From NCBI GenBank assembly GCA_025450095.1, contig JANWID010000125.1, positions 1-14,284 on the forward strand: 14,284 nucleotides of DNA, given 5' to 3'. Numbering within the stretch: position 1 is the first letter of the stretch; the number at the start of each line of letters is the position of its first letter. The notes under the pieces are model-generated. The model saw only the letters and a list, made by a program, of their open reading frames with translations. It was not told the origin of the DNA and did not search any database. This document shows positions 1 through 8,123 of this stretch, piece by piece. This stretch comes from Bacteroidia bacterium. GTDB lineage: Bacteria > Bacteroidota > Bacteroidia > AKYH767-A > OLB10. The position numbers were made by a program, and so were the translations under genes.

Positions 1-1
1 A

Positions 2-1006
2 CTTCAGGTTAGTGAATCAATCGGTGCATTGGATGAAATGAAAAGAAGTAATGAAGCGCTCAGCCGGTTGTATTCTGAGACAAACGAAGTTTCAAAGGCA
101 TTTAAATATTATACAAGTGCTGTTCATTTGAACGATTCCATTTTGAATTTGAAAAGTGCATTAAAAATATCTGCTTTGGAACTAGATTTTGAATTTGAAA
201 AAAAAGAAGCAACAATAAAAGCTGAACAGGATAAGAAAAATGCAATTGCTCTTAAAGAATTGCAGAGACAAAAACTTGTTCGCAATGGATTTGTTGGTGG
301 ATTTGCAGTAATGCTTCTTTTTGCAGGGGTTTTTCTTTCACAACGCATCCGAATAGGCAAAGAAAAAAAACGCAGTGAGGAATTACTGCTGAATATATTA
401 CCCTCGGAAGTTGCAGAAGAATTAAAGCAAACAGGGCATTGCCGCGCAAAAACATTTAGCATGGTTACCGTGATGTTTGCTGATTTCAAAGATTTCACTT
501 CTATAAGCGAAAAAGTAAGTGCCGAATTATTAGTTGCAGAGCTTGACTACTGCTTCAGTGCATTTGACAACATTATTCAGAAAAACAATATCGAAAAAAT
601 AAAAAGCCTCGGTGATGCTTACATCTGTGCTGGGGGATTGCCGGTATTAAATTTCACTCATGCTTTCGACATGGTAAAGGCTGGTCTTGAAATAAGAAAA
701 TTTATGATTAATCGAAAAAAGGAGAAAGAAGCAAAAGGGGAAATCCCATTTGAATTAAGGATTGGTATTCATACAGGTTCTGTTGTTGCAGGAATTGTAG
801 GCATCAAAAAATTTGCTTACGATATTTGGGGTGATACAGTAAATGTTGCTGCAAGAATGGAATCATCTGGTGACGCTGGAAAAGTAAATATTAGCGGAGC
901 AACTTATGAATTAGTCAAAGATAAATTCAATTGCGTTCATCGCGGAAAAGTTGAGGCAAAACATAAAGGAGAAATTGATATGTACTTCGCGGAATACATT
1001 TCATAA
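2..1006 (+). CDS. Membrane-anchored class III adenylate cyclase (5' truncated)
   Basis: Makes cAMP from ATP at the inner membrane. The frame is open to base 2, so the gene starts upstream of the window; the TTG at 29 is only an in-frame codon. Numbering from that TTG, residues 1-40 look like the end of a TPR region. Residues about 45-82 are a charged coiled coil, 87-105 a single membrane segment, and 118-135 the linker helix with LLLNILPSEVAEELK. The cyclase domain covers about 143-325. Visible active-site residues are the two metal-binding aspartates D152 (FADFKDF) and D196 (GDAY), the adenine-selecting pair K192 and D265 (YDIWG), and the transition-state pair N272 and R276 (VNVAAR). The Lys/Asp pair favours adenylate over guanylate cyclase. 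No active-site residue is missing, so the domain should be catalytic. The signal sensed is unknown. The following gene is 265 bp away and functionally unrelated. Confidence 0.93.
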   Translation, partial: LQVSESIGALDEMKRSNEALSRLYSETNEVSKAFKYYTSAVHLNDSILNLKSALKISALELDFEFEKKEATIKAEQDKKNAIALKELQRQKLVRNGFVGGFAVMLLFAGVFLSQRIRIGKEKKRSEELLLNILPSEVAEELKQTGHCRAKTFSMVTVMFADFKDFTSISEKVSAELLVAELDYCFSAFDNIIQKNNIEKIKSLGDAYICAGGLPVLNFTHAFDMVKAGLEIRKFMINRKKEKEAKGEIPFELRIGIHTGSVVAGIVGIKKFAYDIWGDTVNVAARMESSGDAGKVNISGATYELVKDKFNCVHRGKVEAKHKGEIDMYFAEYIS

Positions 1007-1118
1007 TGTGTACTAGTTAAGACTTGAATGAAAACGTGAAATCAAAATGCAAAAACGGAAAACTCACTAGTTAATCATCCATCTTATTCATTTTCCTCAT
1101 TTCACATTTCACTTATGA

Positions 1119-1218
1119 CCCTTCGACTGCGCTCAGGGCAAGCCTATGACTTATGACTTATACCCTTCGACTACCCTTCGACTACGCTCAGGGCAAGCGC
1201 TCAGGGCAAGCCTATGAC
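1119..1218. repeat. Short interspersed repeat cluster with duplicated halves
   Basis: The gap between the cyclase and the first T9SS gene holds a 24-bp unit made of CCCTTCGACTG/A followed by CGCTCAGGGCAAG. One intact unit lies at 1119-1142. A second locus reads half A (1163-1173), half A (1174-1184), half B (1185-1197), half B (1198-1210). Both 24-bp loci run directly into CCTATGAC. Short TTATGAC repeats lie between them. The unit can pair CCCT with AGGG at its ends. It resembles the short intergenic repeats common in Bacteroidota genomes, but I have no family name for it. Nothing else is recognisable in 1007-1271. Confidence 0.8.
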
Positions 1219-1271
1219 CTATATCTATAATTGTTTTTTTTCATTATTCTTGCATAAACCCATCCTTTGCT

Positions 1272-3623
1272 ATGAAATCGTTTGCCCTTAACTTTCTGAT
1301 CATTTTCAGCTTCTCCCTCTCCAGCCAGGCTCAAATGACCCTTGAATGGGAATACGCGGTAGAAGAAGAATACGGATACTCAATCGCTGTTGATAGCAGT
1401 CACAATACATACATAGCAAACAAGGTAGGAATCATAATTAAGCTTGGCCCTCAGGGCGACTCCTTGTTCCATATTGCTCCACCTCTGAACCAGTGGAACC
1501 GCGATCCCCGTATCCTGCTCGATCACGACGGCAACCTGGTCGTTGCGAGCACATGTGATATATCACCTAATAGAACCATTCTAGTTGAGAAATATAGCCC
1601 TTCAGGAAATCTGATCTGGACACTACCCATCAATACTCCAATGGGTACCGAAGAGCGCCTTCATGCACTTACTATCGATGCTCAGAATAATATATACGTA
1701 ACCGGTAAGGATGAAACGAACGGTGCTCTGGGCGTTCAATATACAGCTAAAGTTACTCATGCAGGAAGTTTTGTTTGGGGCGATACTATTGGTGCGCCCG
1801 CTTTTGGTAATGAGGGTAACTCTATCATAGCTTTCGATTCCAATGCTGTATACACGGTCGGTACGAGCAAATCATATACTAACTCACCTGATACGCGCAT
1901 CATTAAATATAATGCCAATGGCGACACCCTCTGGGTTCGTATGTTTAAATACAGCACATGGGCAGGAACATTCCCAAACTCTTTGGATTATGGCACAAAA
2001 ATACAGTTGGACGAAGCGGGTAATGTATATGTGCTATCGAGCACTTTGTATCCTGATCCTGGTATCATATTGAAGTACGATCCTTCAGGCACACTCCTGT
2101 GGGTAACTGAAATCTATCCCATCAGTTCGCCGAAAATTGTGGACATGATTGTGGCCGACAGTTCAATATATGTCTGCGGTACTTATACCAATACGGCTTC
2201 TTTCCCGTGGCTGTATGGTTCGCGATTTGACCTGGATGGCAATTTGATTTATTCAAACTGGTCGAATGCATCACAGGCTTACGCATTTTGTATGGCTGTG
2301 AACCGTGGAGGACTTGTTGTAAGCGGCAAAACGTACAATATGGGAGGTCCTACCGACTTCCTCACAGTTCGTTTTGGACGCACAGGAGCAGTAGAATGGG
2401 ATGATCAGCTCGCAACTGGTCTTTTAGAAGCTGATGTTCCGTGGGCTATGACGCTGGACTACGATGGAGGGATCTATATTACCGGCGAGGGGAATGATAT
2501 TCAGTATGGAGACTGGCATACATTCAAATACCAGGATTGTTATGGACTCAACGATACAATCATTAATTCCGGCTATTCACTGCAAGCACCACTGATTCCG
2601 GGTGCGTTATATGAGTGGAAAACCTGTGCAAATGCAGTGGTGAGCCAGGGCATCGACATGAATGAATTCTTTCCGAATGTTTCGGGTAGCTACAAAGTCA
2701 CCGTGTCTATAGGAAGTTGTTCAGCCACTACCACCTGTTACAGCTTTACATGCCAGCCGCGGTTTTTTTCCATCACCGACACCATCTGCAACAGCTTCAC
2801 TTCACCCAGCGGGAATTTTACCTGGACTACTTCGGGTATTTACCAGGACACAATATCCAATGCCGGCGGATGCGACAGCATTTTTACATTCGACCTGACC
2901 ATACTTCCCAATCCGCCGCTGCAAATCATCGGCGATACATCGATTTGTTCAGGCACCAGTACGATATTTTCAACGACGAATCCTTTTGCTTCGTACCTGT
3001 GGTCTACCGGCGCGACAACACAAAGTATAACAGTCAGCACGGCCAGCACCTATTCGCTTACGGCTACTGCGGCAAACGGCTGTCACGATTACGGCTCAGT
3101 TAACCTGAGTGTTATTGTACCTGCAATACAGATAACAGCCCAGGGACCTGTGTCATTCTGTGCGGGTGGCAGTGTCATGCTTAACGCTTCGCCCGGACTT
3201 GTAACATATCAATGGCTGCGCAACGGTCTGCCGATTTCGGGAGCCATCACCGACAGCTACCTGGTAACAACCCGTGGAAAATATTCATGCTCCGTGCAGG
3301 ACAACAACCAATGTACAGCCGTTTCCAATCAAATCCAGGTATGGACGCCATGCGTTCCCATCGGTCCCGCGCACAACCGGATTGATGATCCAAATGTAGC
3401 AACACAGTTACGCATCTACCCGAATCCAGGCAACGGCATCTACACGCTCGAATCTCCCGGCGGGGAGCTGCGGATCTATAACGTACTTGGCGCACTTGTT
3501 TTTTCCGGAAATATAAATGATCCGGTTGTAACGCTGGATATCTCAACACAAGGTTCCGGTGTTTACTTTTTGGAGCTGCGCACAGGGAGTGAGGTGATCA
3601 GGGAGCGGGTGGTGGTGCAATAG
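1272..3623 (+). CDS. Secreted beta-propeller/Ig-like protein with T9SS sorting domain
   Basis: A 783-residue exported protein. Residues 1-20 are a signal peptide ending SSQA. Residues about 25-420 are repeats of about 50 residues with motifs such as D..GN.YV.G and KY...G..LW (for example GNVYVLSS at 250 and GGIYITGE at 399). These are typical of SBBP-type beta-propellers. Residues about 421-495, 545-615 and 617-692 look like Ig/PKD-like modules with paired cysteines. Residues 499-545 (SPSGNFTWTTSGIYQDTI) match a module common in Bacteroidota surface proteins. The C-terminal T9SS type A sorting domain starts near 712 with RIYPNPGNG and has YNVLGALVFSG and GVYFLEL. It should be cleaved after T9SS export. 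No enzymatic residues are seen and the ligand is unknown. The ATG at 1272 directly precedes the signal peptide; no convincing ribosome binding site is visible. Confidence 0.9.
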   Translation: MKSFALNFLIIFSFSLSSQAQMTLEWEYAVEEEYGYSIAVDSSHNTYIANKVGIIIKLGPQGDSLFHIAPPLNQWNRDPRILLDHDGNLVVASTCDISPNRTILVEKYSPSGNLIWTLPINTPMGTEERLHALTIDAQNNIYVTGKDETNGALGVQYTAKVTHAGSFVWGDTIGAPAFGNEGNSIIAFDSNAVYTVGTSKSYTNSPDTRIIKYNANGDTLWVRMFKYSTWAGTFPNSLDYGTKIQLDEAGNVYVLSSTLYPDPGIILKYDPSGTLLWVTEIYPISSPKIVDMIVADSSIYVCGTYTNTASFPWLYGSRFDLDGNLIYSNWSNASQAYAFCMAVNRGGLVVSGKTYNMGGPTDFLTVRFGRTGAVEWDDQLATGLLEADVPWAMTLDYDGGIYITGEGNDIQYGDWHTFKYQDCYGLNDTIINSGYSLQAPLIPGALYEWKTCANAVVSQGIDMNEFFPNVSGSYKVTVSIGSCSATTTCYSFTCQPRFFSITDTICNSFTSPSGNFTWTTSGIYQDTISNAGGCDSIFTFDLTILPNPPLQIIGDTSICSGTSTIFSTTNPFASYLWSTGATTQSITVSTASTYSLTATAANGCHDYGSVNLSVIVPAIQITAQGPVSFCAGGSVMLNASPGLVTYQWLRNGLPISGAITDSYLVTTRGKYSCSVQDNNQCTAVSNQIQVWTPCVPIGPAHNRIDDPNVATQLRIYPNPGNGIYTLESPGGELRIYNVLGALVFSGNINDPVVTLDISTQGSGVYFLELRTGSEVIRERVVVQ

Positions 3624-3784
3624 GGGATGTGAAATGGGTATATTGACTTTGAAGTGATTAATTTGGATGCTGAAACTTTTTTATTTTTCCATTTCCTTTT
3701 CCCAATTCGGAATGCCACTATAGTAGTATTCCCTTCCGTATTCTAGGAACATAACTTTACGCATTCATTCCAACTTAACTAAGG

Positions 3785-5290
3785 ATGAAACCGTATTGCT
3801 TTATTTTCCTGCTCTTGATCTCCATTACCTGCGATGCGCAGATGTTGAGTGGCAATAACGTGGTGGTTTCAATTGCTGCCGGCAACCAGCTAACGGTTAA
3901 AGGGGAGGTACGACTGGAAGCAGGAATGACCATTGAGAGTGCAGGAACTATAGACCTTAACGGCAACTGGATCAACAACAGTGGTACTCCCGGATTTACT
4001 TTATCTGACGGCACAGTGATCATGAATGGGGTGAACCAGGTTATTGGGGGAAACGCACCAACCATATTTTTTCATTTGAATTTATTCAACGGTGTAAAAA
4101 CTCTCCAAACAGATGCCACTACCGGTGGGGCGGTAAGTTCTACCACAGGTTCATTGAATTGCAACAACGCCGTTCTGGATTTGAACTCTCATACATTTTA
4201 CATAAATAACAACAGTACAACCGGCATCACCCGCACAACAGGTTATATCCTCAGCGAAGATGTGGATAACAGTTCCCGCATTTGGTGGAGGTATTTCGGA
4301 CCAGGGTTGCATACCATTCCGTTTGGAAATGCGGCAGGAGAAGATGTTTCGTTCTCATTTTCTCCAGGTCCTGGACTTCCGGGAACTTCATCCAGCGACC
4401 TCGTGATTTCGACTTATGCAACGTCACCCGACAATACTCCCTACCCGTTCACTCCCGATCTCGTCACTCATGTAAATGGTTTGACAGGAACCGACAACAG
4501 CGCAAATTGCGTCGACAGATTCTGGCATATTTCTATTAACGGTAGCGCAAACTATGAATTTCATTTTCCGGTTTCCGAAAATGCAGCCAATGGTAATGTA
4601 AATATGAGGGCGCAAAAATGGGATAATGGTTCTCAAGGATGGCAATTACCACTTCCGGGACAATCAAACCCATCCGCGCAAAGCGTAGCCGTTCCAAACT
4701 TAAATACCAACGGCTCATGGACACTGGCGATGGAAAGTTCTCCGTTGCCTGTCAGTCTGCTTTCATTTACTGCTACTTTAGAAGATGAATCATCCGTTAT
4801 GTGTCGTTGGATTACGGCTTCTGAAATAAATAATGATTATTTTATCCTTCAAAGAAGCAGGAATGGTTTTGATTTTGAAGATGTAACCCAGATCGATGGA
4901 GCAGGTAATTCAACTTCCATAATCAATTATTCATTCCGCGATCAGGATCCCTATCCCGGTTTTTCCTATTACCGGTTACGCCAGGTAGACTATGACGGCG
5001 CATTTGCTTATTCGCAAATTGCTGTTGTAAATGTCCCTGAAAAAGGGAACGATTTTAATATGTATCCAAATCCCTCAAACGGTATTGTTTATCTTTCATG
5101 GTATTCAGATGATACAATTTCAACAATTGAAGTCTATGACCTGGCTGGAAAAAGAGTTACCGGCTTCAGCAATTACGCAGTTCCGGGTTTGCTAGAGTTA
5201 AATTTAGCTCATCTTACCAATGGAATTTATATGGTTCAGGTTGTAATGAATGGAAAGCGGTATATGGAAAAGATACAGATCCTTAAATAA
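3785..5290 (+). CDS. Secreted protein with T9SS sorting domain
   Basis: A 501-residue exported protein of unknown role. Residues 1-18 are a signal peptide (hydrophobic FIFLLLISI, then CDAQ). Residues about 35-320 are rich in Gly, Asn, Thr and Ser with short beta-strand signatures such as GTIDLNGNW and NNAVLDLNSHTFYI, suggesting a beta-helix or beta-sandwich surface domain. Residues 321-417 begin LPVSLLSFTA and contain ASEINNDYFILQRS and FSYYRLRQVDYDG. This Ig-like block very often precedes the sorting signal in Bacteroidota T9SS cargo. The type A sorting domain starts at 424 with FNMYPNPSNG and ends EKIQILK. The gene lies 161 bp after another T9SS gene and shares its final domain type, but the gap is too long to claim an operon. 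The last 500 bp look more AT-rich than the middle of the gene. Confidence 0.9.
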   Translation: MKPYCFIFLLLISITCDAQMLSGNNVVVSIAAGNQLTVKGEVRLEAGMTIESAGTIDLNGNWINNSGTPGFTLSDGTVIMNGVNQVIGGNAPTIFFHLNLFNGVKTLQTDATTGGAVSSTTGSLNCNNAVLDLNSHTFYINNNSTTGITRTTGYILSEDVDNSSRIWWRYFGPGLHTIPFGNAAGEDVSFSFSPGPGLPGTSSSDLVISTYATSPDNTPYPFTPDLVTHVNGLTGTDNSANCVDRFWHISINGSANYEFHFPVSENAANGNVNMRAQKWDNGSQGWQLPLPGQSNPSAQSVAVPNLNTNGSWTLAMESSPLPVSLLSFTATLEDESSVMCRWITASEINNDYFILQRSRNGFDFEDVTQIDGAGNSTSIINYSFRDQDPYPGFSYYRLRQVDYDGAFAYSQIAVVNVPEKGNDFNMYPNPSNGIVYLSWYSDDTISTIEVYDLAGKRVTGFSNYAVPGLLELNLAHLTNGIYMVQVVMNGKRYMEKIQILK

Positions 5291-5344
5291 TTTTAGACAA
5301 GTGAATAAGAAATTTAGTACTTTAATGCTTCACAATTAGGTTGC

Positions 5345-5574
5345 GGTGAACAGCAGGATTACAGATCGTAAAGGGCGCCACATCGGATATGATTACGGAT
5401 GTCTTGTCGTTGATTGCAGATTATACAGAGCTTCCATTGGCAGATCTCTATAAGAAAAAATTTCACTGCGATTCTAATCCGTAATCATATCCGTTGCGCT
5501 GCGATAGCGAATCCCTGCCTGCCGGCAGGCAGGCGTAATCCTGCCGTACACCTAACGTAATCCTGCTGTACACC
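5345..5574. repeat. Palindromic MITE-like element with terminal inverted repeats
   Basis: This 230-bp element fills most of the gap between the second T9SS gene and the histidine kinase. Its ends are 18-bp inverted repeats with one mismatch: GGTGAACAGCAGGATTAC at 5345-5362 and GTAATCCTGCTGTACACC at 5557-5574. A second, perfect inverted pair of 17 bp lies inside: CGGATATGATTACGGAT at 5384-5400 and its complement at 5477-5493. The right arm is longer because the terminal motif is repeated in tandem with a 22-bp step (5534-5555, then from 5556) next to a GC-rich palindrome. TTGC occurs directly outside both ends (5341-5344 and 5575-5578) and could be a 4-bp target duplication. No ORF is present. 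The MITE label is an inference from structure. Confidence 0.6.
5514..5533. repeat. Perfect 20-bp GC-rich palindrome
   Basis: CCTGCCTGCCGGCAGGCAGG is identical to its reverse complement and lies inside the right arm of the larger palindromic element. It could form a strong cruciform or RNA hairpin, although a palindrome without a loop must open a few central bases. No T-run follows, so it is not a typical intrinsic terminator for the upstream gene. Confidence 0.85.
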
Positions 5575-5605
5575 TTGCCTTCAGCTTGCCGTCAATTGTT
5601 AATTT

Positions 5606-7753
5606 ATGAATAAATATTATTTAAGAAAAATTAGTGTATCACTGTTTTTTATCGTGGTTGGTCATGCCCTAGTTGCTCAATCGGTTGTTGATTCATCCCT
5701 GAGTACGTTGAGAGGAATCCCGGCGGACTCTGTATTTGCTACCGTGGCAACAGAAGTAGCATTTGATTTGGCAACGCAGAAAAGATATGATGAAGCAATC
5801 GTGTTCCTGGATAAGGCGCAACGATTAAAATCTTCGAATAAAAATATTTATTACGAACTGCAAAGTGCCAAATGCCGGGTATATTACCGCCAGCGTGATT
5901 ATGAGAGTTCCATGGCGTTAACCAAAAGCATGCTGAAGGATTCATTGAAAATGGAACCCAAAACATTAGCTGCTTTTTATACGCTGGCTGGTCAGAATAA
6001 TTTCAGACAACAGATTTATGACGAAGCCTTGAAGTATTATGAAAAAGCATATTATATAATTAACAAGTACAACTTTAAGGAAAGTAAGGACGATGCACTA
6101 TCAAACCTGTCGACCTTGTACTGGAGAATGGGAAATCTTACTGAGGCAGTTCGGTATGCACAGGAAGCTGTTGTGATTTGTCGTGAGAACGCCGACAGCA
6201 ATACGCTGACTCGCTTGTTGAACACCTTGGGGAATATCAACAAGGATCTTGGAAAAAATGCTGAAGCAGCAGGGTATTACAGGGAGTGCTCTGTTATTGC
6301 AGAGCGGCTAGGTGATAATGAAGGATTGATTTTGTCGCTTTCCAGCCTTGCAATGATCTACCGACGAGCAGGAAAACTGGATTCTGCACTCGTGTTTCAA
6401 ATTAAAGCGTTAATGACCGCGGAAAAACTGAATATGACGCATCTCATGGGCGGTACGTACATGAACCTGGCAAGTATCTATTGGGATGCCGGAAAGCTTG
6501 ATTCTACAAGGCATTATTTCCACAAGGCATTGGTACTGGCCCGGGAGACCAATGATCCCCAGAACATGGCAACATTGCTTTCAAATATGGGATTCCTGGA
6601 AACAGAAATGGGAAATTACAAGGAATCAAATAAGATACTCACCGAGGGTTTAGGTTATTCGAAACAAGTGGATGATTTAAGGGTGATGACAGAAATTTAT
6701 GGAGGCATGTATGATAATTACAAAGCTTTGAAAGATTACAAGGAAGCATTATCGGCTCTTGAAATGTACAAGACGACTCAGGACAGTTTGCTTAACCAGG
6801 AGAAGGCGAATGAAATTGATCAACTGAAGACAGATTTCGCAGTATCAGAAAAAGAAAGAGAAATGAAACTGGTTGCTGAAAAAGATAAGATTTTAGCTGA
6901 CAGTGAAATTAAAAAGCAAAAGTACTTCCGCAATGCGTCCATTTTTGGTGCAGTGATGCTGTTATTACTTGTCATATTCATTTTCCAGCGTTACCGCGAA
7001 CGCCATCATACCAGCATGTTGCTTGCAGAAAAAAATAAAGCCATACAGCAATCGCTGAATGTTTTAAAGGCTACACAAACGGAGCTGGTGGCTACCGAAA
7101 AGCAACGCGAAGCCCTTAGCATCCGTATTCGTATTGCCCGCGACATCCATGATGATATTGGCAGCGGACTTACAAAAATTACCATGTTAAGTGATATTGC
7201 ACGGAAGAAGGCCGAAAGTTCAGAAATGGCAGGGAATCTTTCGAAAATAACCACTTATTCAAAAAGAGTAAGTGATGCATTGAATGAAATTGTATGGGCA
7301 GTAAATCCTACTCACGATACCCTTGCGAGTTTGGTTTCCTATATGAAAAATTCAGCTGCACAAATGCTTGAAGACACCGGCATTCAGTATCAACTCGATT
7401 TCCCTGAACAGGTTTCTAATCAGCCACTCCATCCCGACTTGAAGCGAAATATTTACCTGGTTATGAAAGAATCCATTCACAATGCAGTAAAATACTCCGA
7501 CGCAACAATAGTTACAGTTGATTTTACTGTCAGTGATAATCTCTTTAGTATAAGAATTTCGGATAATGGGGTTGGATTTTCTCCAGATGCACTCTCAAAG
7601 AACGGCCAGGGAAATGGTCTTGCCAACATGCGTAACCGGATGCAACAGGTCCGCAGCAACTTTAAAATTACCTCTTCCCCGGGTAATGGCTGCATTGTTC
7701 AGGCTCGCGGAGTTTTGTATGATGATGATAAACCGGTTGGGTACAAATCATAG
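5606..7753 (+). CDS. TPR-containing sensor histidine kinase (HisKA_3 type)
   Basis: A 715-residue membrane sensor kinase that should autophosphorylate and pass phosphate to a response regulator. Residues 8-24 are a signal peptide or first membrane segment. Residues about 45-395 contain roughly eight TPR units (for example YDEALKYYEKAYYI near 138, and AGKLDSALVFQIKAL near 255), a likely periplasmic protein-binding superhelix. Residues 400-440 form a charged coiled coil and 443-461 a membrane segment. The dimerisation helix carries the phosphoacceptor H515 in RIARDIHDDIGSGL. The ATPase domain has the N-box N626 (KESIHNAVKYS), the G1 box DNGVGF (653-658) and the G2 box GNGLANMRNRM (669-679). This H-box and ATPase pairing is the NarX/DesK-like class, usually partnered by a LuxR-type regulator. 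None lies next to it here. All catalytic motifs are intact. The ATG at 5606 precedes the signal segment. Confidence 0.93.
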   Translation: MNKYYLRKISVSLFFIVVGHALVAQSVVDSSLSTLRGIPADSVFATVATEVAFDLATQKRYDEAIVFLDKAQRLKSSNKNIYYELQSAKCRVYYRQRDYESSMALTKSMLKDSLKMEPKTLAAFYTLAGQNNFRQQIYDEALKYYEKAYYIINKYNFKESKDDALSNLSTLYWRMGNLTEAVRYAQEAVVICRENADSNTLTRLLNTLGNINKDLGKNAEAAGYYRECSVIAERLGDNEGLILSLSSLAMIYRRAGKLDSALVFQIKALMTAEKLNMTHLMGGTYMNLASIYWDAGKLDSTRHYFHKALVLARETNDPQNMATLLSNMGFLETEMGNYKESNKILTEGLGYSKQVDDLRVMTEIYGGMYDNYKALKDYKEALSALEMYKTTQDSLLNQEKANEIDQLKTDFAVSEKEREMKLVAEKDKILADSEIKKQKYFRNASIFGAVMLLLLVIFIFQRYRERHHTSMLLAEKNKAIQQSLNVLKATQTELVATEKQREALSIRIRIARDIHDDIGSGLTKITMLSDIARKKAESSEMAGNLSKITTYSKRVSDALNEIVWAVNPTHDTLASLVSYMKNSAAQMLEDTGIQYQLDFPEQVSNQPLHPDLKRNIYLVMKESIHNAVKYSDATIVTVDFTVSDNLFSIRISDNGVGFSPDALSKNGQGNGLANMRNRMQQVRSNFKITSSPGNGCIVQARGVLYDDDKPVGYKS

Positions 7754-8123
7754 CTTATAGCGATGACTTTTTGATCTTGGAAGATAGAGTGTAATTGCAA
7801 CTGCAACTAAACTAAGTGCTAAAGTAAGTATTATCATACTTTGCTTTTTGCAGGTTTTCAGCCAAACTTTATTTAAGTTAAAGACTAATACTAAGACATA
7901 TGTGAATTTCCCAATTGGGGATTCTGAATAAATTTCGGGGAAAAAAGAGCAGATGGTTTACGCTGTTGATGCATTGTTATAATCTGTGCACGCTCGTACT
8001 GGCTTGCTTATTGATGGATTTTTTCATAGTTTTCCCTGAGATTAGGATTTATCCTGTTTTTAAGGCCTGATTTAAGAATATTTCATTCAAGTTTCCCCAA
8101 ATGATCGGCTATTGTATGATGGT
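7754..8123 (+). other. Non-coding gap upstream of the mla operon
   Basis: About 370 bases without a supported gene. It is AT-rich. It holds a 10-bp palindrome CCCAATTGGG (7910-7919), a candidate promoter at 8003-8034 and a short unsupported ORF of 34 codons (7969-8073). No tRNA, riboswitch-like fold or strong terminator was recognised after the histidine kinase stop. It probably contains the leader of the mla operon. Confidence 0.6.
8003..8034 (+). promoter_or_regulatory. Possible Bacteroidota-type promoter for mlaEFD
   Basis: CTTG at 8003-8006, a 20-bp spacer, and TAGTTTTC at 8027-8034 are each one base off the known Bacteroidota primary-sigma consensus (TTTG near -33 and TAnnTTTG near -7). 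It lies about 90 bp upstream of the mlaE start. Such weak matches occur by chance in AT-rich DNA, so this is only a candidate. Confidence 0.25.

Noticed and set aside
124..498. Minus-strand open frame of 124 codons opposite the cyclase
   Set aside because: It overlaps a clearly coding plus-strand domain and shows no domain of its own.
7910..7919. CCCAATTGGG palindrome as an operator
   Set aside because: A single 10-bp palindrome with no second copy nearby and no known matching regulator; it may be chance.
7969..8073. Short hydrophobic ORF of 34 codons before the mla operon
   Set aside because: No recognisable family and no clear initiation signal; the candidate promoter elements lie inside it. 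A chance ORF is more likely.
8112..8123. TTG at 8112 as the mlaE start
   Set aside because: It adds only four residues before a normal ATG at 8124 and no initiation signal favours it. It cannot be fully excluded.
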